Source of the DNA: Trematomus loennbergii
Taxonomy: Eukaryota; Chordata; Actinopteri; Perciformes; Nototheniidae
Direction: 5' to 3'
Assembly (NCBI GenBank): GCA_012861695.1
Contig: JAAOOA010000028.1
Coordinates: 7,480,470 to 7,544,469 of the forward strand
DNA length: 64,000 nucleotides
In this document: one piece after another, positions 1 to 64,000 of the stretch
Layout of the letters: each line of letters opens with the position of its first letter
Position numbering within the stretch: the stretch's first letter is position 1
Notes under the pieces: generated by a model
What the model was told of the DNA's origin: nothing
The model's database searches: none
Seen by the model: only the letters and a program-made list of their open reading frames with translations
Program-made: the position numbers and the translations under genes

Positions 1-524
1 GAGGTGCTGTCAAATGGATAAAACCAATCTCAATCAGTTTTGTTACCGTTTTAGAATATATTAATGAAACCACATTTAATAAAGCCAAAATGCATGGGGT
101 GCAACCTGATGATAGCTAATGTCATTCCAGATACAGCTATTTTTTTGGAATTATTTCTTAATTGTTCTTTATAATATTACAGTACGAATTACTGAGTGAA
201 TCACTAATCAAATTTGAGCAAAAAGTTCAATACAATTGTTTGTTGTTAGGGAGATTAAAACTCAATCTTTGCTAGTTGCAGTACAAACGTACAGAACAAC
301 TGAGTTTTCACACACAGGGCAGATGTAATGATCTTATATTAGTTCAGTTAGTGTTGCATTAATGTTTATTGTACAAAACTACAATTATTAGGAGTGTTTT
401 CAACAATTTGGCTGTAAATTTTTATCTTTAACAGTTTACCACAAGTCAATGAGCACTCTTCACTGTTGGCCTACAAACTTAAGAACAAGTAACTAATGAT
501 TATTATCCTTTCTCTACATTTTAG
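1..524 (+). other. gbx1: gbx1 intron (3' part)
   Basis: This is AT-rich intron sequence that ends with a pyrimidine-rich tract and the acceptor TTTTAG at 519-524. I see no coding sequence or repeat in it. The 5' exon of gbx1, with the start codon and N-terminal half, must lie to the left of the window. Confidence 0.8.
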
Positions 525-1039
525 GTGAGACCAAACTGTACAGCTCAGACGACGAGAAGCTGGACCTAAAGTCAGCAGACACCGCGTGCAGTGACCGCGA
601 GGACAGCTCCGCAGACAGCGAGAACGAGAGTTTCTCCGACGGGAACAACTGTGGCTCCCTGTCCCAGAAGAGCAAACTAAAGCCCGGCTCTCAGGAGGTG
701 CTACCGCCCGGCAGCTCGGCGGGGAAGAGCCGCAGGAGACGGACAGCTTTTACCAGCGAGCAGCTGCTGGAACTGGAAAAGGAGTTTCACTGTAAAAAGT
801 ACCTTTCTCTGACTGAGCGCTCACAGATCGCACATGCACTTAAACTGAGCGAGGTGCAGGTGAAGATCTGGTTTCAGAACCGCAGGGCGAAGTGGAAACG
901 GATCAAAGCCGGCAACGTTAACAACCGGTCAGGAGAACCGGTGAGGAACCCCAAAATCGTGGTGCCCATCCCGGTGCACGTCAACAGGTTTGCAGTGAGG
1001 AGTCAGCACCAACAAATAGAGCAAGGGACCAGGCCATGA
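525..1039 (+). CDS. gbx1: Gbx1 homeobox transcription factor, last exon
   Basis: This exon encodes the C-terminal 170 residues of a gastrulation-brain-homeobox (GBX) protein, a nuclear DNA-binding regulator of neural patterning. Two bases after the acceptor complete a split codon; the frame then runs to TGA at 1037-1039. First comes an acidic, serine-rich stretch ([21 protein letters not shown]). The 60-residue homeodomain follows at 728-907, with F8, L16, F20, W48, F49, Q50, N51 and R53 all present ([13 protein letters not shown]). The conserved GBX tail closes the protein. The tail decides the paralogue: [26 protein letters not shown] and the ending EQGTRP match GBX1, whereas GBX2 has VKAGNA, KTGEPSRNPK and SRFAIRSQ. 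The convergent agap3 gene supports this. An ATG at 698 is internal, not a start. The exon looks intact. Confidence 0.93.
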
Positions 1040-1530
1040 ACTGAAAATCTAAAATATTAATGATGAAAAACACTTACATTGACTCTATGTTCCACTGATT
1101 CGCATGAAGCACAACAAGAAGGAGTAGGCCTATTTTGTCTGAGAGGTGAGACTGAGCAGACCGATCAACTATTTGGCAATATGCTGTCATTTTTATTTAT
1201 TGCGCTGTGAATATGTAAATATAAATGGGTAAAAATTGGTACAAATGGGCACTATGAGATGAGACTGTAAAGATTTTTTAAGTATTTATATGTAGGGCCA
1301 AAATGTTCTGTTGGTTATGTGCATGTGTCCTCATTTGGTGAAGCTGACTTTTTGTTTTGTGTTTCGTACAATTTGTTGACCACATTTGCATGTAAGACGT
1401 TTTACATTTTCTGTTTGCCAACTGTAGGAACCAGCTTTGACAGCTATTTGTGATGTGAAGGAAATAATGACCAAACAAGGGACAACTGTAAAGTATATTG
1501 ACCTAATAAATCGCTTTATACGAAAGTTGG
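1040..1530 (+). other. gbx1: gbx1 3' untranslated region (probable extent)
   Basis: AT-rich sequence follows the gbx1 stop codon. The first clear polyadenylation hexamer on the gene strand is AATAAA at 1505-1510, so the transcript probably ends near 1525-1535. The end is inferred; later AATAAA-like sites could give longer forms. Confidence 0.55.
1505..1510 (+). terminator. gbx1: Candidate gbx1 poly(A) signal
   Basis: An exact AATAAA about 465 bases after the gbx1 stop, followed by T/G-rich sequence (for example GTTGTAAGGGTTGTTATT near 1574). Use of this site is inferred. Confidence 0.5.
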
Positions 1531-4059
1531 AATTCAGATTGAATTATTAATGTTTGGAGGTTAGAGTAAATATGTTGTAAGGGTTGTTATTATTTATTCT
1601 GCTAAAATGAAAAATATATATATGTTGTCTTAACATGGCGATTCGTTGTTTTGTACATAATGCAGGGAGGCGTATTTCATGCAGTTTACATAAAATATAA
1701 TGCCTAATACTGTGTTTTAAATATTATACTAACAGTATTTCAATATAGTTTCTAATTTATGGAGGCTTTTACTGAAAAACTGTTTATCTTTGAAGAGCTT
1801 CAGCGTTGTAAGTTAATTATTCACATTTTATTGCCAACATTTTAACGTTTTCAGCATCGCAGTTTCATTTACACACGTGTTCGTTTTAACGTCTCTTAAC
1901 GTTTCATTTTTTCTCAGAAACATCAGGACTTCAAATGTAGATGTGTATTTTCTTTTAAACAGCGGTAGTGATGGATTCCTCTTCAGGAGGCCATGTTGTC
2001 TGACTGATGGATCCTCATTAGACTGAAACATCCACCAACACTGTAATGAATTTATATCAGTCTGTGGAGAGAGAACACCAGCAGCAATTATACTAAACAT
2101 TTTATTTTTGGTAAAATAATTAAATATGGACTAAAAATATAAATCATAGCAATGATAAAACGCATAGGAGGTTTACAATACACATTTAAAAACGCATTAA
2201 GGCTATAGTTGATGTTTTCTGGCATGTATCACATAATGGACACAATGTGTGTTTTTTTTTATGTGTCATTTTCTATATAATTTTCAACACTAACACCTGC
2301 AAATAATTCTTATAAATATAAAGATGTTGGTTGAATGGACAATATTTCATGAAATTTGATTTAAAATAAAAACGTTTTCTAAATAACAGAAATTACAACA
2401 TGTGACTTGTAAAATACTTATACTCTGATAACAATATAAAAGCCTTTAATTAAATAATCATAAATAAATAAATAGTCATGGCTGTACTGTTGACTCTTAA
2501 CAGACCTCAACTGCCATGATGGCTAGAGGTCATAGCTGCATGGAAACTTACATGGCAGTGTAAATTCAAAGATCAGCTATATTAAAATAATCTGTAACTA
2601 AACTAATGTCCGGCCACACGGCTATCCAATTACAGGAAAGAGGAAACAGAGCTTGATGTTTTATGCAATCTTTCATATGCATGTTTCTGGGGGTTGACAC
2701 GGTTTCTCTGAACTGTTTCCAGAAAGGTCTCATGTTGGAATATTTTCACTTGAACTCAGATGAGAGAGAGTGATTTGTTTTCCTGTTTCTAAAATAGACT
2801 CAGGCCTCAAGCCATGTTTAACTTCTGCAGCAGCACCTGTTGAATATGATGATAGGGTGAGATTCTTTAAATATTTTATTAGTATTAATATTTGATTAAA
2901 ATAACCAGCCATCTCCTCAGCTTTCACATATTATATGGAGGGTTTTGGTGAAACAATCTGATAGGAATCTTCTAGGATACAGCTTCCTTTCCCTCAAGCA
3001 TCTCAAGGATGAACACATGATTTTTATTTCAGTTTGACCTCAGTGCATACACAGACTTTTCATGACCTGGACACCCATGAGTAGTAGAGTTTATTCCACC
3101 GTCCACCTCATACATCAAGACTGTGACACTTGGATGGGGATTCAAGGAGTGATGGCTGTGTGAAGGAGCGGTGGAAGTTTTATTATGGTCCAACAGCTGA
3201 CTAATAGACGGTCCATTCAACGACATTGTGCCAGAGTGCAGCGGCTATTTCAGTCCCCATGAGCAGTGGAGGTGACGACGACGAGCCGTGACACTGCAGA
3301 GGCTAAGTTCATGCTGGTGTTTATTATCAAGGAATACTGAGGGGGACTATTTCATCCCAATCCACAGTTAGAAAACATATTAAAAAGGTGACATTTTATA
3401 GGAGTTTCTTATTCAAAACGTTAAACAAATAAGATAAAACAGGGTTTGTGTACTTGTGAATTTGTTAATCCTTTATATATTTTAACCTTCCTGTTGTGTT
3501 CGGGTCAAACCTGACTGATTTACTACTTTCTTCAATCATTGTGTTTTTCATTTGATTGTCTCAAGGCCTCCACAGTAGGTATTTGAACATATAAACCTGC
3601 TCATCACCACTTTCATTGCATTTTGAGTGGTTTAATCAACTTTGTTACACCTACAGTATGGTGTTCCCGTTCAAAATTGACCGCATAAAGAAATGAATAG
3701 GTAACCCTATGTTTAGTAGTTCACACCCACACATTGATCTTTCGTCCATTTTATCTACGGTTTAAGTGAACACCTCAGTGTCAAGACAGGGTCTGTGTCT
3801 ACTTGAATCCCAAATTGAAATATCAGAAGTTCCCTTCTCACAGCTAAGACATTAAACCATTACCAAATTCCCACCTGGAGCAGAAGAAAGAGAGGCAGAG
3901 AGGGAGGAAATGGAGGTAAGCTCATTACCTGCTGCTTGTGTGAGTGCAGCCTTCTCTGCGCCGACTGCAGGCCTGACTTCATGGGAGGGTCCGGGCGGTC
4001 GTGGCTACAGTGATGTATGGGCAGATGCATCAAATCGCACAAGATAAACAAGCGATGAG

Positions 4060-4260
4060 TTTCATCAGGGCCATCATAGCTTTAATTTGGCTGCCTAATG
4101 AGTCAGATCTAGTGGCGGAGATAAGAGTTGTCAGAGGCCCGGCTCTAATGAATTTCTTGCCACTTGTAATCAAGGTTGCCTGTCTGAGGGGGGATGATTA
4201 ATGGAACCCTGGAGGATTCCCTCGGCCCTCAGCCTTCATTACAGCTAATGCATTCTCAGG
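4060..4260. promoter_or_regulatory. Candidate conserved noncoding element downstream of gbx1
   Basis: This 200-bp block has balanced base composition and dense TAAT-core words: CTTTAATTTG, CTAATGAG, CTAATGAA, TAATCAAGG, GATTAATGG and GCTAATGC. It is free of simple repeats and stands out from the flanking AT-rich and purine-rich DNA. Its position downstream of a developmental homeobox gene suits an enhancer. Conservation was not tested, so this is a judgement from composition alone. Confidence 0.25.
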
Positions 4261-5677
4261 CAAATTAACAGAGAAATGCAGGCAAAAGCCAACGGGAAGG
4301 GGAGAGAAAGAGGAGAGGAGAGAGTGATGGGAACAGAGCGTTTATGTAAGACAAAGGATGAAGAGGAAGATGGTGGGGATGAAACACACGGAGAAGGGAA
4401 AAAAGACACTGATTAGAGAGCGATTCAAGGATATGGAAATGAGGACATGAGATCAGGGCAGGGTGCAGCATGTAGGCACTGGTCAGACATGATGGAGCTG
4501 AAATTGATAAATGATATTCAGGTCTGGGGGGGGGGGCACAGGAGAGGAGAGATAGTCAGAGTGGATATAATTATTGGTTAAAGAGGTGAAAAGCGAGAAG
4601 GGTGGAGCAGAAAACAGGGAGTATGGTGTCCATATGAAGACAGGCGGACAGAAACACCACCTTAAAGCAACATTTATGTTACGACTGCTTGCTAAACAGG
4701 CTGTTAAAGTGGCCCGTGGCCAAGCAGCCTCTACATGTTATGGAAATATGGATTTAATGTTTGCAAATATGGTCTCGTCAGGTCTTTGTGTACCCATCCA
4801 TCAGCCTCAGACCCACCTCTGCAATCTTGGAGGCAATTTGTCTGAGGAGAGGTGGGCGGCAGAGAGCCCTCCTCACTGTTTAGCAGGCCCTGATGAAATA
4901 TCAAAACACACAGCGGTGCAAGCGAGCGCTCCAGCCTCACAACAACAAACACAAGTGGCCGGGGTCTGTGAAGGCGTGAGGCTCCGTAATAAATTACAGG
5001 ACACATGATGTTTCTGAAGAGAAGTGGACAAAGCATGATTCATTTTAGGTTCATTTAGGGCCTTACGATGTTGAACATTTAAAGCCCCTGAATACTTCAA
5101 AGCTGTTATAATCCATATTTTTAACAATTGATCACATTAAATCGTTTACAGTATGTGAGAGGGACTGATTGTAGTGAAAAACTCACAGTTCCCCTCACAC
5201 GGTTTTCGTGTCGCTCATCATGTGTCGTGTCACTGAATTGTTTTAGTTTGACCTGCCGCACATTACTTTGTGGTTCACTCTGTGTTCTTCTCTGTTGTTT
5301 CAAGCATAAAAGAAAGCCCCCAAAACTGTCTGCTACCTGCAAGCACCGAATAAAAGAAAACACAGCAAACTAGCAACTAGCTGGTAAAGGTAGTTGAGCA
5401 TTAAACAGCTACAGCGCTGGTGGAGACCATAGGCTAAGAGAGAGAGAATATTTAACCTACTTTTGTCTGTGGGACAAAAACACAACTCTAATGTTGCTCT
5501 GTATCTGCTGGATGTGTGTTATCAATTTAAAAAGGTTGGAATGCATCAATGTCTTTCTTCTTTCCAAAATGGTAAAAAAACAAAAACAATTGAGGATTAA
5601 GTTGGAAAGTTCATGAACAAATAAGCAACTATCAAAATGAAATAAGATTTTTTTTATAGTTTATAAATGTACTATTA

Positions 5678-5845
5678 CATCCGCCAGGGGGGTTATGTTT
5701 CCAGTTTATTTTTGTCAACAATATGTAACACAAAAACTTCTGTACTTGCCAGATTTTTCATGAAACTTGGTGGAAGGATGTAGTATGGGCCAAAGCAACA
5801 CATATATTATTGTTTGGAAGAGATTTGAATCACGGGGTTGGGTAA
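5678..5845 (+). repeat. Dispersed fish repeat fragment
   Basis: The words CATCCGCCAGGGGGGTTATG, then ACACAAAAACTTCTGTAC, then TTTCATGAAACTTGGTGGAA and GGATGTAGTATGGGCC belong in this order to a repeat family very common in fish genomes. The copy is incomplete and diverged, and its ends are approximate. The family was recognised from memory of its wording. Confidence 0.55.
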
Positions 5846-6689
5846 AACCATGTCTTCTTTATGTTGAAATTGAAAGATTTGCAACTAATATCTTTGTTGT
5901 TGAAGTAAAAAAACTCAGTTAATCTGCTGCAATAAGTCTGTTGAAATCAGATCTTAAATTAAATACAGCAAAATCCAAATTGTTGAAGGAATATGCATAG
6001 TTGTATCTAAACTAGCCACATCCACTTCAACCAGTAGGAAGACGATACAAAATTAAGAAAAACTAACTGTAAGAGGACCCCATTATCTCTATCAAGGAAG
6101 CAGATTGATAACACAAGTTTTGGGGGTCTTTAAGCGTGACGCAGAGCATTGTGGCTCCATGTCAATCCAGCGCAGAGGAAGGAAGAGGAAACCCTAAAGC
6201 GAAACCAGGTGATGAAGCTCAAACAAAGCCAGCCAACAGAGAGAGGAAGGGGATGAAGATATGCTGAGACAAGATTAGCAGGAAATAAGAAGTGGATTAG
6301 TGAGGGCTTGACTCCTCTGAACACTGAGACCTTTCACTTTTCCCCACGGTGTCGTGCTGCCTGACACTAAGCTCGGCTCTTTATCTTAATCCTCTTTCAG
6401 CAAACTGCTGGGGGTCCCACGAGCAGGAAGTGGAGGGAGAGAGGTTGCTTTCCTTACCTTAAAGACGGGCTCGGATGAGTTGTCTCGGACACTTTGACAG
6501 GAAGTTTCTCCAGGAAGTTTGATGAAGGAACATGCAAAAGGGAAGAAGATGAAATGGCAGTACTTGTTGAGGTGATGATGAGACTTTTAATTTGAGAGAG
6601 GGTCTCACCTCATCAGCAGGTCATGCACAGGAGTGATGGATGACGGATGAACACACACACACCAGACAAATGTGTCGATTTCCCCAAAT

Positions 6690-9499
6690 GCAGGGAAGGC
6701 TACATCGTTTTATTTGAGTGTTTATTTATAGGTCAACAGTCAGCCGAGCATCCAAGCATACACCAAGTTACTCTTTAGCTTTGTTCCACGTTCTGAACGT
6801 AAAAGGAATTACAATAGGAAAATAACTTGAACAAAAAAAACAAAAAAAAGATATTTACAAACTGCATTATAAATATGTCAAATGTACATCATTATACACA
6901 AGTACCAAAGATGGTCGGTTAATGAAACCAAACAGAAGTACCTTAAAAATATGTCTAAAGAGAAACAAAAAAAACCCAACGTATCAAAAAATGGTTCAAA
7001 GGAGACCTAAAACCAGTTTAGTTTGTTTCTCTAGGAGGAGCTCGTCTTCAGATAAAAGCTTTAGCTAATATTTACACTTCCAATTGATGTTTAAGGGAAA
7101 ACAGGCAGGTTTCTTCTAGTGTCTTTTCATCATCTACTCTACAGTATGTCAATAAGGGTTCAGGTCATCTTTACACAATAAACTCCTCTCATAATCCCCT
7201 TGGACACTGAAATGTACTTTTTGAAATCAGTCGGTCAAGTAAATCAGAAATAAGGCAAGTACCACTGTTCAGTACAAGTACATTTGAAGGTTTTAGTTGA
7301 ATTTGTGGTCATTTTAAGGATGTTGGGAAAAGTTCTTATTCGCTTTCTTGATGAAAAGATCGATATTACTCTCATTCCTGTGCGTTAAGTACAGAGGTGA
7401 AGCCAGCAGGCTGTTTTAAACACTGGGTAACATTGTAAAATGAAACAAAACTAAATAAAAACGCATCAAAACTATCATGTTTTTAAAAAAGTATGCATGT
7501 TACGGAAGTAGGTTCAAAGTCGTTACTTACACCAGTGTCTTGCACTAAAGTCTGGTGTCTTCTGTATTTAATTAGAACAAAAAAAAAGAAAGTACAATTT
7601 TAAAATGTGTTTTTTAAGACGTCGCCACATGGTGTAACTTTATGCTAAACCAGGCTAACTGTTAGCTAGGCCATGCTAATCCCCTCCAGACTCCAGGTCT
7701 GTACTAAATGCACACACACACGAGTGTAATGGATGTTCTGATCAAGAAAGCAAATAAGCTGTCCCAAAAATATCACAGTTTTCTTTACAATATCGCCATT
7801 TCATCGATTTACAAACACCCTCGTTTGACCACATATTCAGTCCCTGTGGGCTCTTAGAACAGAAATATTGTAAAGCAACAACAGAAACCTGAACAAAAAG
7901 GTACACAAAGTTAATAACTGCCTCTGTAAACATATATCCTGCTCTTGTAAACTCATAAAATCAAGACGGTTTAAAAACCTTAAAATTGGCAGTTGAATCA
8001 AAGGGTAAATACACATTGTGCCAACTCCACCTGAATTAATTTCTTACCTATAAATTAATCAGCTTATGTCAGTGGAATACTGTACATTTGTATTACTTAA
8101 TGCAAAGAGAGTCAAGCTACTTTAACCCCCAGCTCACTTTAATCCTAAATGTCGTTTGAATGCTTTTTGTTAACTCTCTGCGTTTAAGCCGACACAGTTT
8201 GAAGGGAAAGGAAAGAGGTTGTTTTCTGGACTCTAAAAGTCTAAGTATGTTCTTATAAGGAATAAGGTGAAGGAACAAGAACTACTTTTTACAGACGTCT
8301 GTACATTAAAACACAGTTATGTTCCAAAATCTTCACTGCGGGTGTCTTCTCTCTGGTGTAAATGTTTTATGAACAGAAATGCCCGGTGGCTCTCTGCTAT
8401 CACAGATGAAAGACGTAAGCACACACACACACACACGTGTTGTACAGTTATGCACGGATGCACACACACAGTATCATATATGTATTTCACAGCAACAAAA
8501 GAGGAAATCATCTCGTGAGTACCGCTTCTACAGGCTGTGGCCGCGGGGAGGTGGAAAGATATTCCAGTATCTATCTATGTCAAATAATTACCAACACAAT
8601 CGAGTCAATCGGAGAATTACTCCAACAAAGACATCATTATCAGTGTGATCTCACTGTTTCAATCAAACCTTTGAATTTGAATGAATTCTGATTGAAGAGG
8701 CACGCTTACAAAGCCGTGTGGCTCGATGGTCATAAAACACGATGCCCCTTAATTCCTTTGTAGTCACGGACACTTTTACTGGAGGATCACGATAAGGGTG
8801 GCGAAGGAAATGACTCACTTTCACCCCGACAGGAATTCTGCAATCAACTCCTTTATGATGATCCGAACCCATTTTCCTGTGAATTAAGTATCTAAATCAT
8901 TTGGACTCTTCATCTATAATTGCTTTGCCTTTGTATATGAATAGTATGTCAAGAGTTTGATAGCTGTGTTAAAGACATGCATCATTACTAAAGCTGTAAC
9001 AGCCACTGGGATCATGGAAGATTTAGTTTCCCTTAGTGTTTTTGTCACTTGTTAAACTATTACTCACAGATTTATGTTATAATGCTCAGGCTTGGAAATG
9101 TGAAGGAAGTTTCTCTCATTTCAAGCTCATTATGAAATCAGTTCACGTCGCAGAAGGGGAAGACATAAAAAGGAAATGTTCAAGCATTAAGGAAATGCTT
9201 TTCGTAGGGTAGGTATGAATGCCAAAGTAAGTCATTTGTTTGGTTGGCGCTTAAAAAACACAAAGCTTAAAGCTGATCGTGATCGTTTCAGACCAAGATA
9301 GAACAAATTCAACAAATAAAAAAACAATTATATAAAACAAACAATGTACAATGTCCGACCCCCGAACTACCACTTCTTTGAGCATAGTGGAATATTAACA
9401 ATGAGTCCATCACTCTCTGCGTTGGTAAGGATTCTGGGTTACACAGTGTGAAGCAGAGGGGGGGGGCGCTGGGGTCTGGGGTCTATCTGCGTCTCGTCT
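6690..9499 (-). other. agap3: agap3 3' untranslated region (probable extent)
   Basis: The 2.8 kb after the agap3 stop codon show no exon on the agap3 strand and no transposon. Two AATAAA hexamers on the - strand (6726-6721 and 6714-6709) are followed by a GT-rich tract (TGGTGTGTGTGTGTG at about 6665-6651), which is the usual layout of a cleavage site. This puts the transcript end near 6690. A long 3'UTR is normal for a neuronal gene, but the extent is inferred. Confidence 0.5.
6709..6726 (-). terminator. agap3: Candidate agap3 poly(A) signals
   Basis: Two AATAAA hexamers lie on the - strand at 6726-6721 and 6714-6709. A GT repeat lies about 45 bases downstream at 6665-6651 and could serve as the downstream GU-rich element. 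Confidence 0.5.
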
Positions 9500-63083
<53,584 letters not shown>

Positions 63084-64000
63084 CTGAGGACGGAGCAGAG
63101 AGATGTTGAAGGAAGCTCTGTGAAATATAAGCTGCCTCATGATTGCACAAGAGCATTCACACAACAGATATTTATCGTCTGGGAAACATAGCTTTTTGTT
63201 ACTTTATTTGGATGTTTAGCTTCACTGTGCAGAATGACGAGACTCTTCATCATCCATCTGCTGGAAAGGTTATGTTTGTCTATGCTCACTTTCATTAGGA
63301 GTTTAAGAAGTGTGCGCATCAACAACATCCCACATCAAAACTAGTGTGGAAGCCAATCATGATGTAATATGCAGAAACTTCAGCAGCAGTATTAACTGGG
63401 ACTTTTCAAAGTTAAGTTTCTCTGTGCCAGTAAGTGCATTTTCTGTGCAGTTTATCATATATAACATTAGCACATTCATAGATCCTAGAAGGAGAGACGT
63501 TAATGTAATGGTTTTTAATAATGCAATTTAACTTTTTGGTGGAAAAAACGATTGAGACAGAAATCATTTAACAAAAATGATGTCTTAAAAGCACATTTTT
63601 AATGAATGTAATTTGTTCTTTAATGGCTCCCTGAAATAAGTGTGAAATTAGATGCGGAGAGCTTAACTATTACTGTATGTGTTGCCGGAATTCACTCCAG
63701 TGAAATTCCCACATACAGACAGAAGGGGGCAGTGTAGCAACAGCCATGGTGAGTTCTTGATCATAGGCAAATAAATGCTTTTAGGCGATATAAAAGTGAC
63801 TGATTAAACACAACCACTGCATTTCATCTATTTTCTGTATTCCCACTGCTATCATAATCTAGGAATGTTTGTATTTGCTCATCTCATATATTCACAATCC
63901 AGGCATAGTTTATGATCAAACAGGGGAGAGATGTCTCCCTTTAGTGCAGGAAATCAATCCTAATCAGCACGCATTGTGGGAAAGACGCTACAGAACCCAG
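63084..64000 (-). other. agap3: agap3 intron (3' part)
   Basis: Intron sequence with the acceptor CCTCAG at its left end. It contains a sequence AGAAGGGGGCAGTG near 63721-63734 that loosely resembles the core of a CTCF site. No exon or repeat was seen up to the window end. Confidence 0.75.

Larger units (their letters stand above)
1531..6689. other. Intergenic region between convergent gbx1 and agap3
   Basis: No credible coding exon was found on either strand; the open frames here are short and match nothing recognised. Most of it is AT-rich unique-looking DNA. It includes a purine-rich tract around 4270-4400, a run of ten G near 4528, a conserved-looking block at 4060-4260 and one dispersed repeat fragment at 5678-5845. 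Confidence 0.7.

Noticed and set aside
698..700. ATG as the gbx1 start codon
   Set aside because: The frame is open and homologous well upstream to the acceptor at 524, and the real start is in the first exon outside the window.
525..1039. Identity as gbx2
   Set aside because: The homeodomain alone cannot decide, but the tail residues (IKAGNV, RSGEPV, VNRFAV, EQGTRP) are of GBX1 type.
4574..5036. A 144-codon + strand frame with an antisense 101-codon frame
   Set aside because: No start context, splice sites or recognisable domain; intergenic between two convergent genes.

Overview
The window is nuclear DNA of a ray-finned (probably percomorph teleost) fish. It has spliced vertebrate genes with AT-rich introns, many CA/GT microsatellites and fish-type DNA transposons. 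It holds two convergent genes. On the + strand, positions 525-1039 are the last exon of the homeobox gene gbx1 (homeodomain, C-terminus and stop). On the - strand, fourteen coding exons between 63083 and 9500 encode the C-terminal 726 residues of an AGAP-family protein: half of the GTPase-like domain, a linker, a split PH domain, the ArfGAP zinc finger and ankyrin repeats. The ankyrin/C-terminal exons match AGAP3 and the gbx1 tail matches GBX1 rather than GBX2. GBX1 and AGAP3 are also tail-to-tail neighbours in mammals, so the locus is read as conserved gbx1/agap3 synteny. The 5' exons of both genes lie outside the window.

Layout: gbx1 intron (1-524), gbx1 last exon and 3'UTR (525-about 1530), intergenic DNA (to about 6690), a probable 2.8-kb agap3 3'UTR (about 6690-9499), then agap3 exons separated by introns of 0.2 to 10 kb. 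All agap3 junctions are GT-AG and all phases join; the exon total, 2181 nt, is 727 codons including the stop.

Three things stand out. (1) An extra open exon with its own stop lies at 57208-57074 on the agap3 strand, between the linker exons. It splices in phase after the exon ending at 58722 and would give a short GTPase-only protein with a unique 44-residue tail, like the mammalian short AGAP3 isoform known as CRAG. (2) The PH-domain exon 47258-47090 carries two compensating frameshifts and an in-frame TAG at 47153-47151. Both exon ends and the homologous middle segment are recognisable, so this is either a sequencing error or a broken allele. (3) A nested foldback transposon fills 43350-46634. 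The outer element has long inverted repeats containing 20-bp tandem arrays. A 1458-bp palindromic element has inserted into it, duplicating AT, and carries a 39-codon reading frame resembling a transposase N-terminus.

The rest of the introns hold smaller transposon fragments, microsatellites, G/C homopolymers and several clusters of homeodomain-type sites that may be regulatory. No prokaryotic-type system, CRISPR array, rRNA or recognisable tRNA gene was seen.
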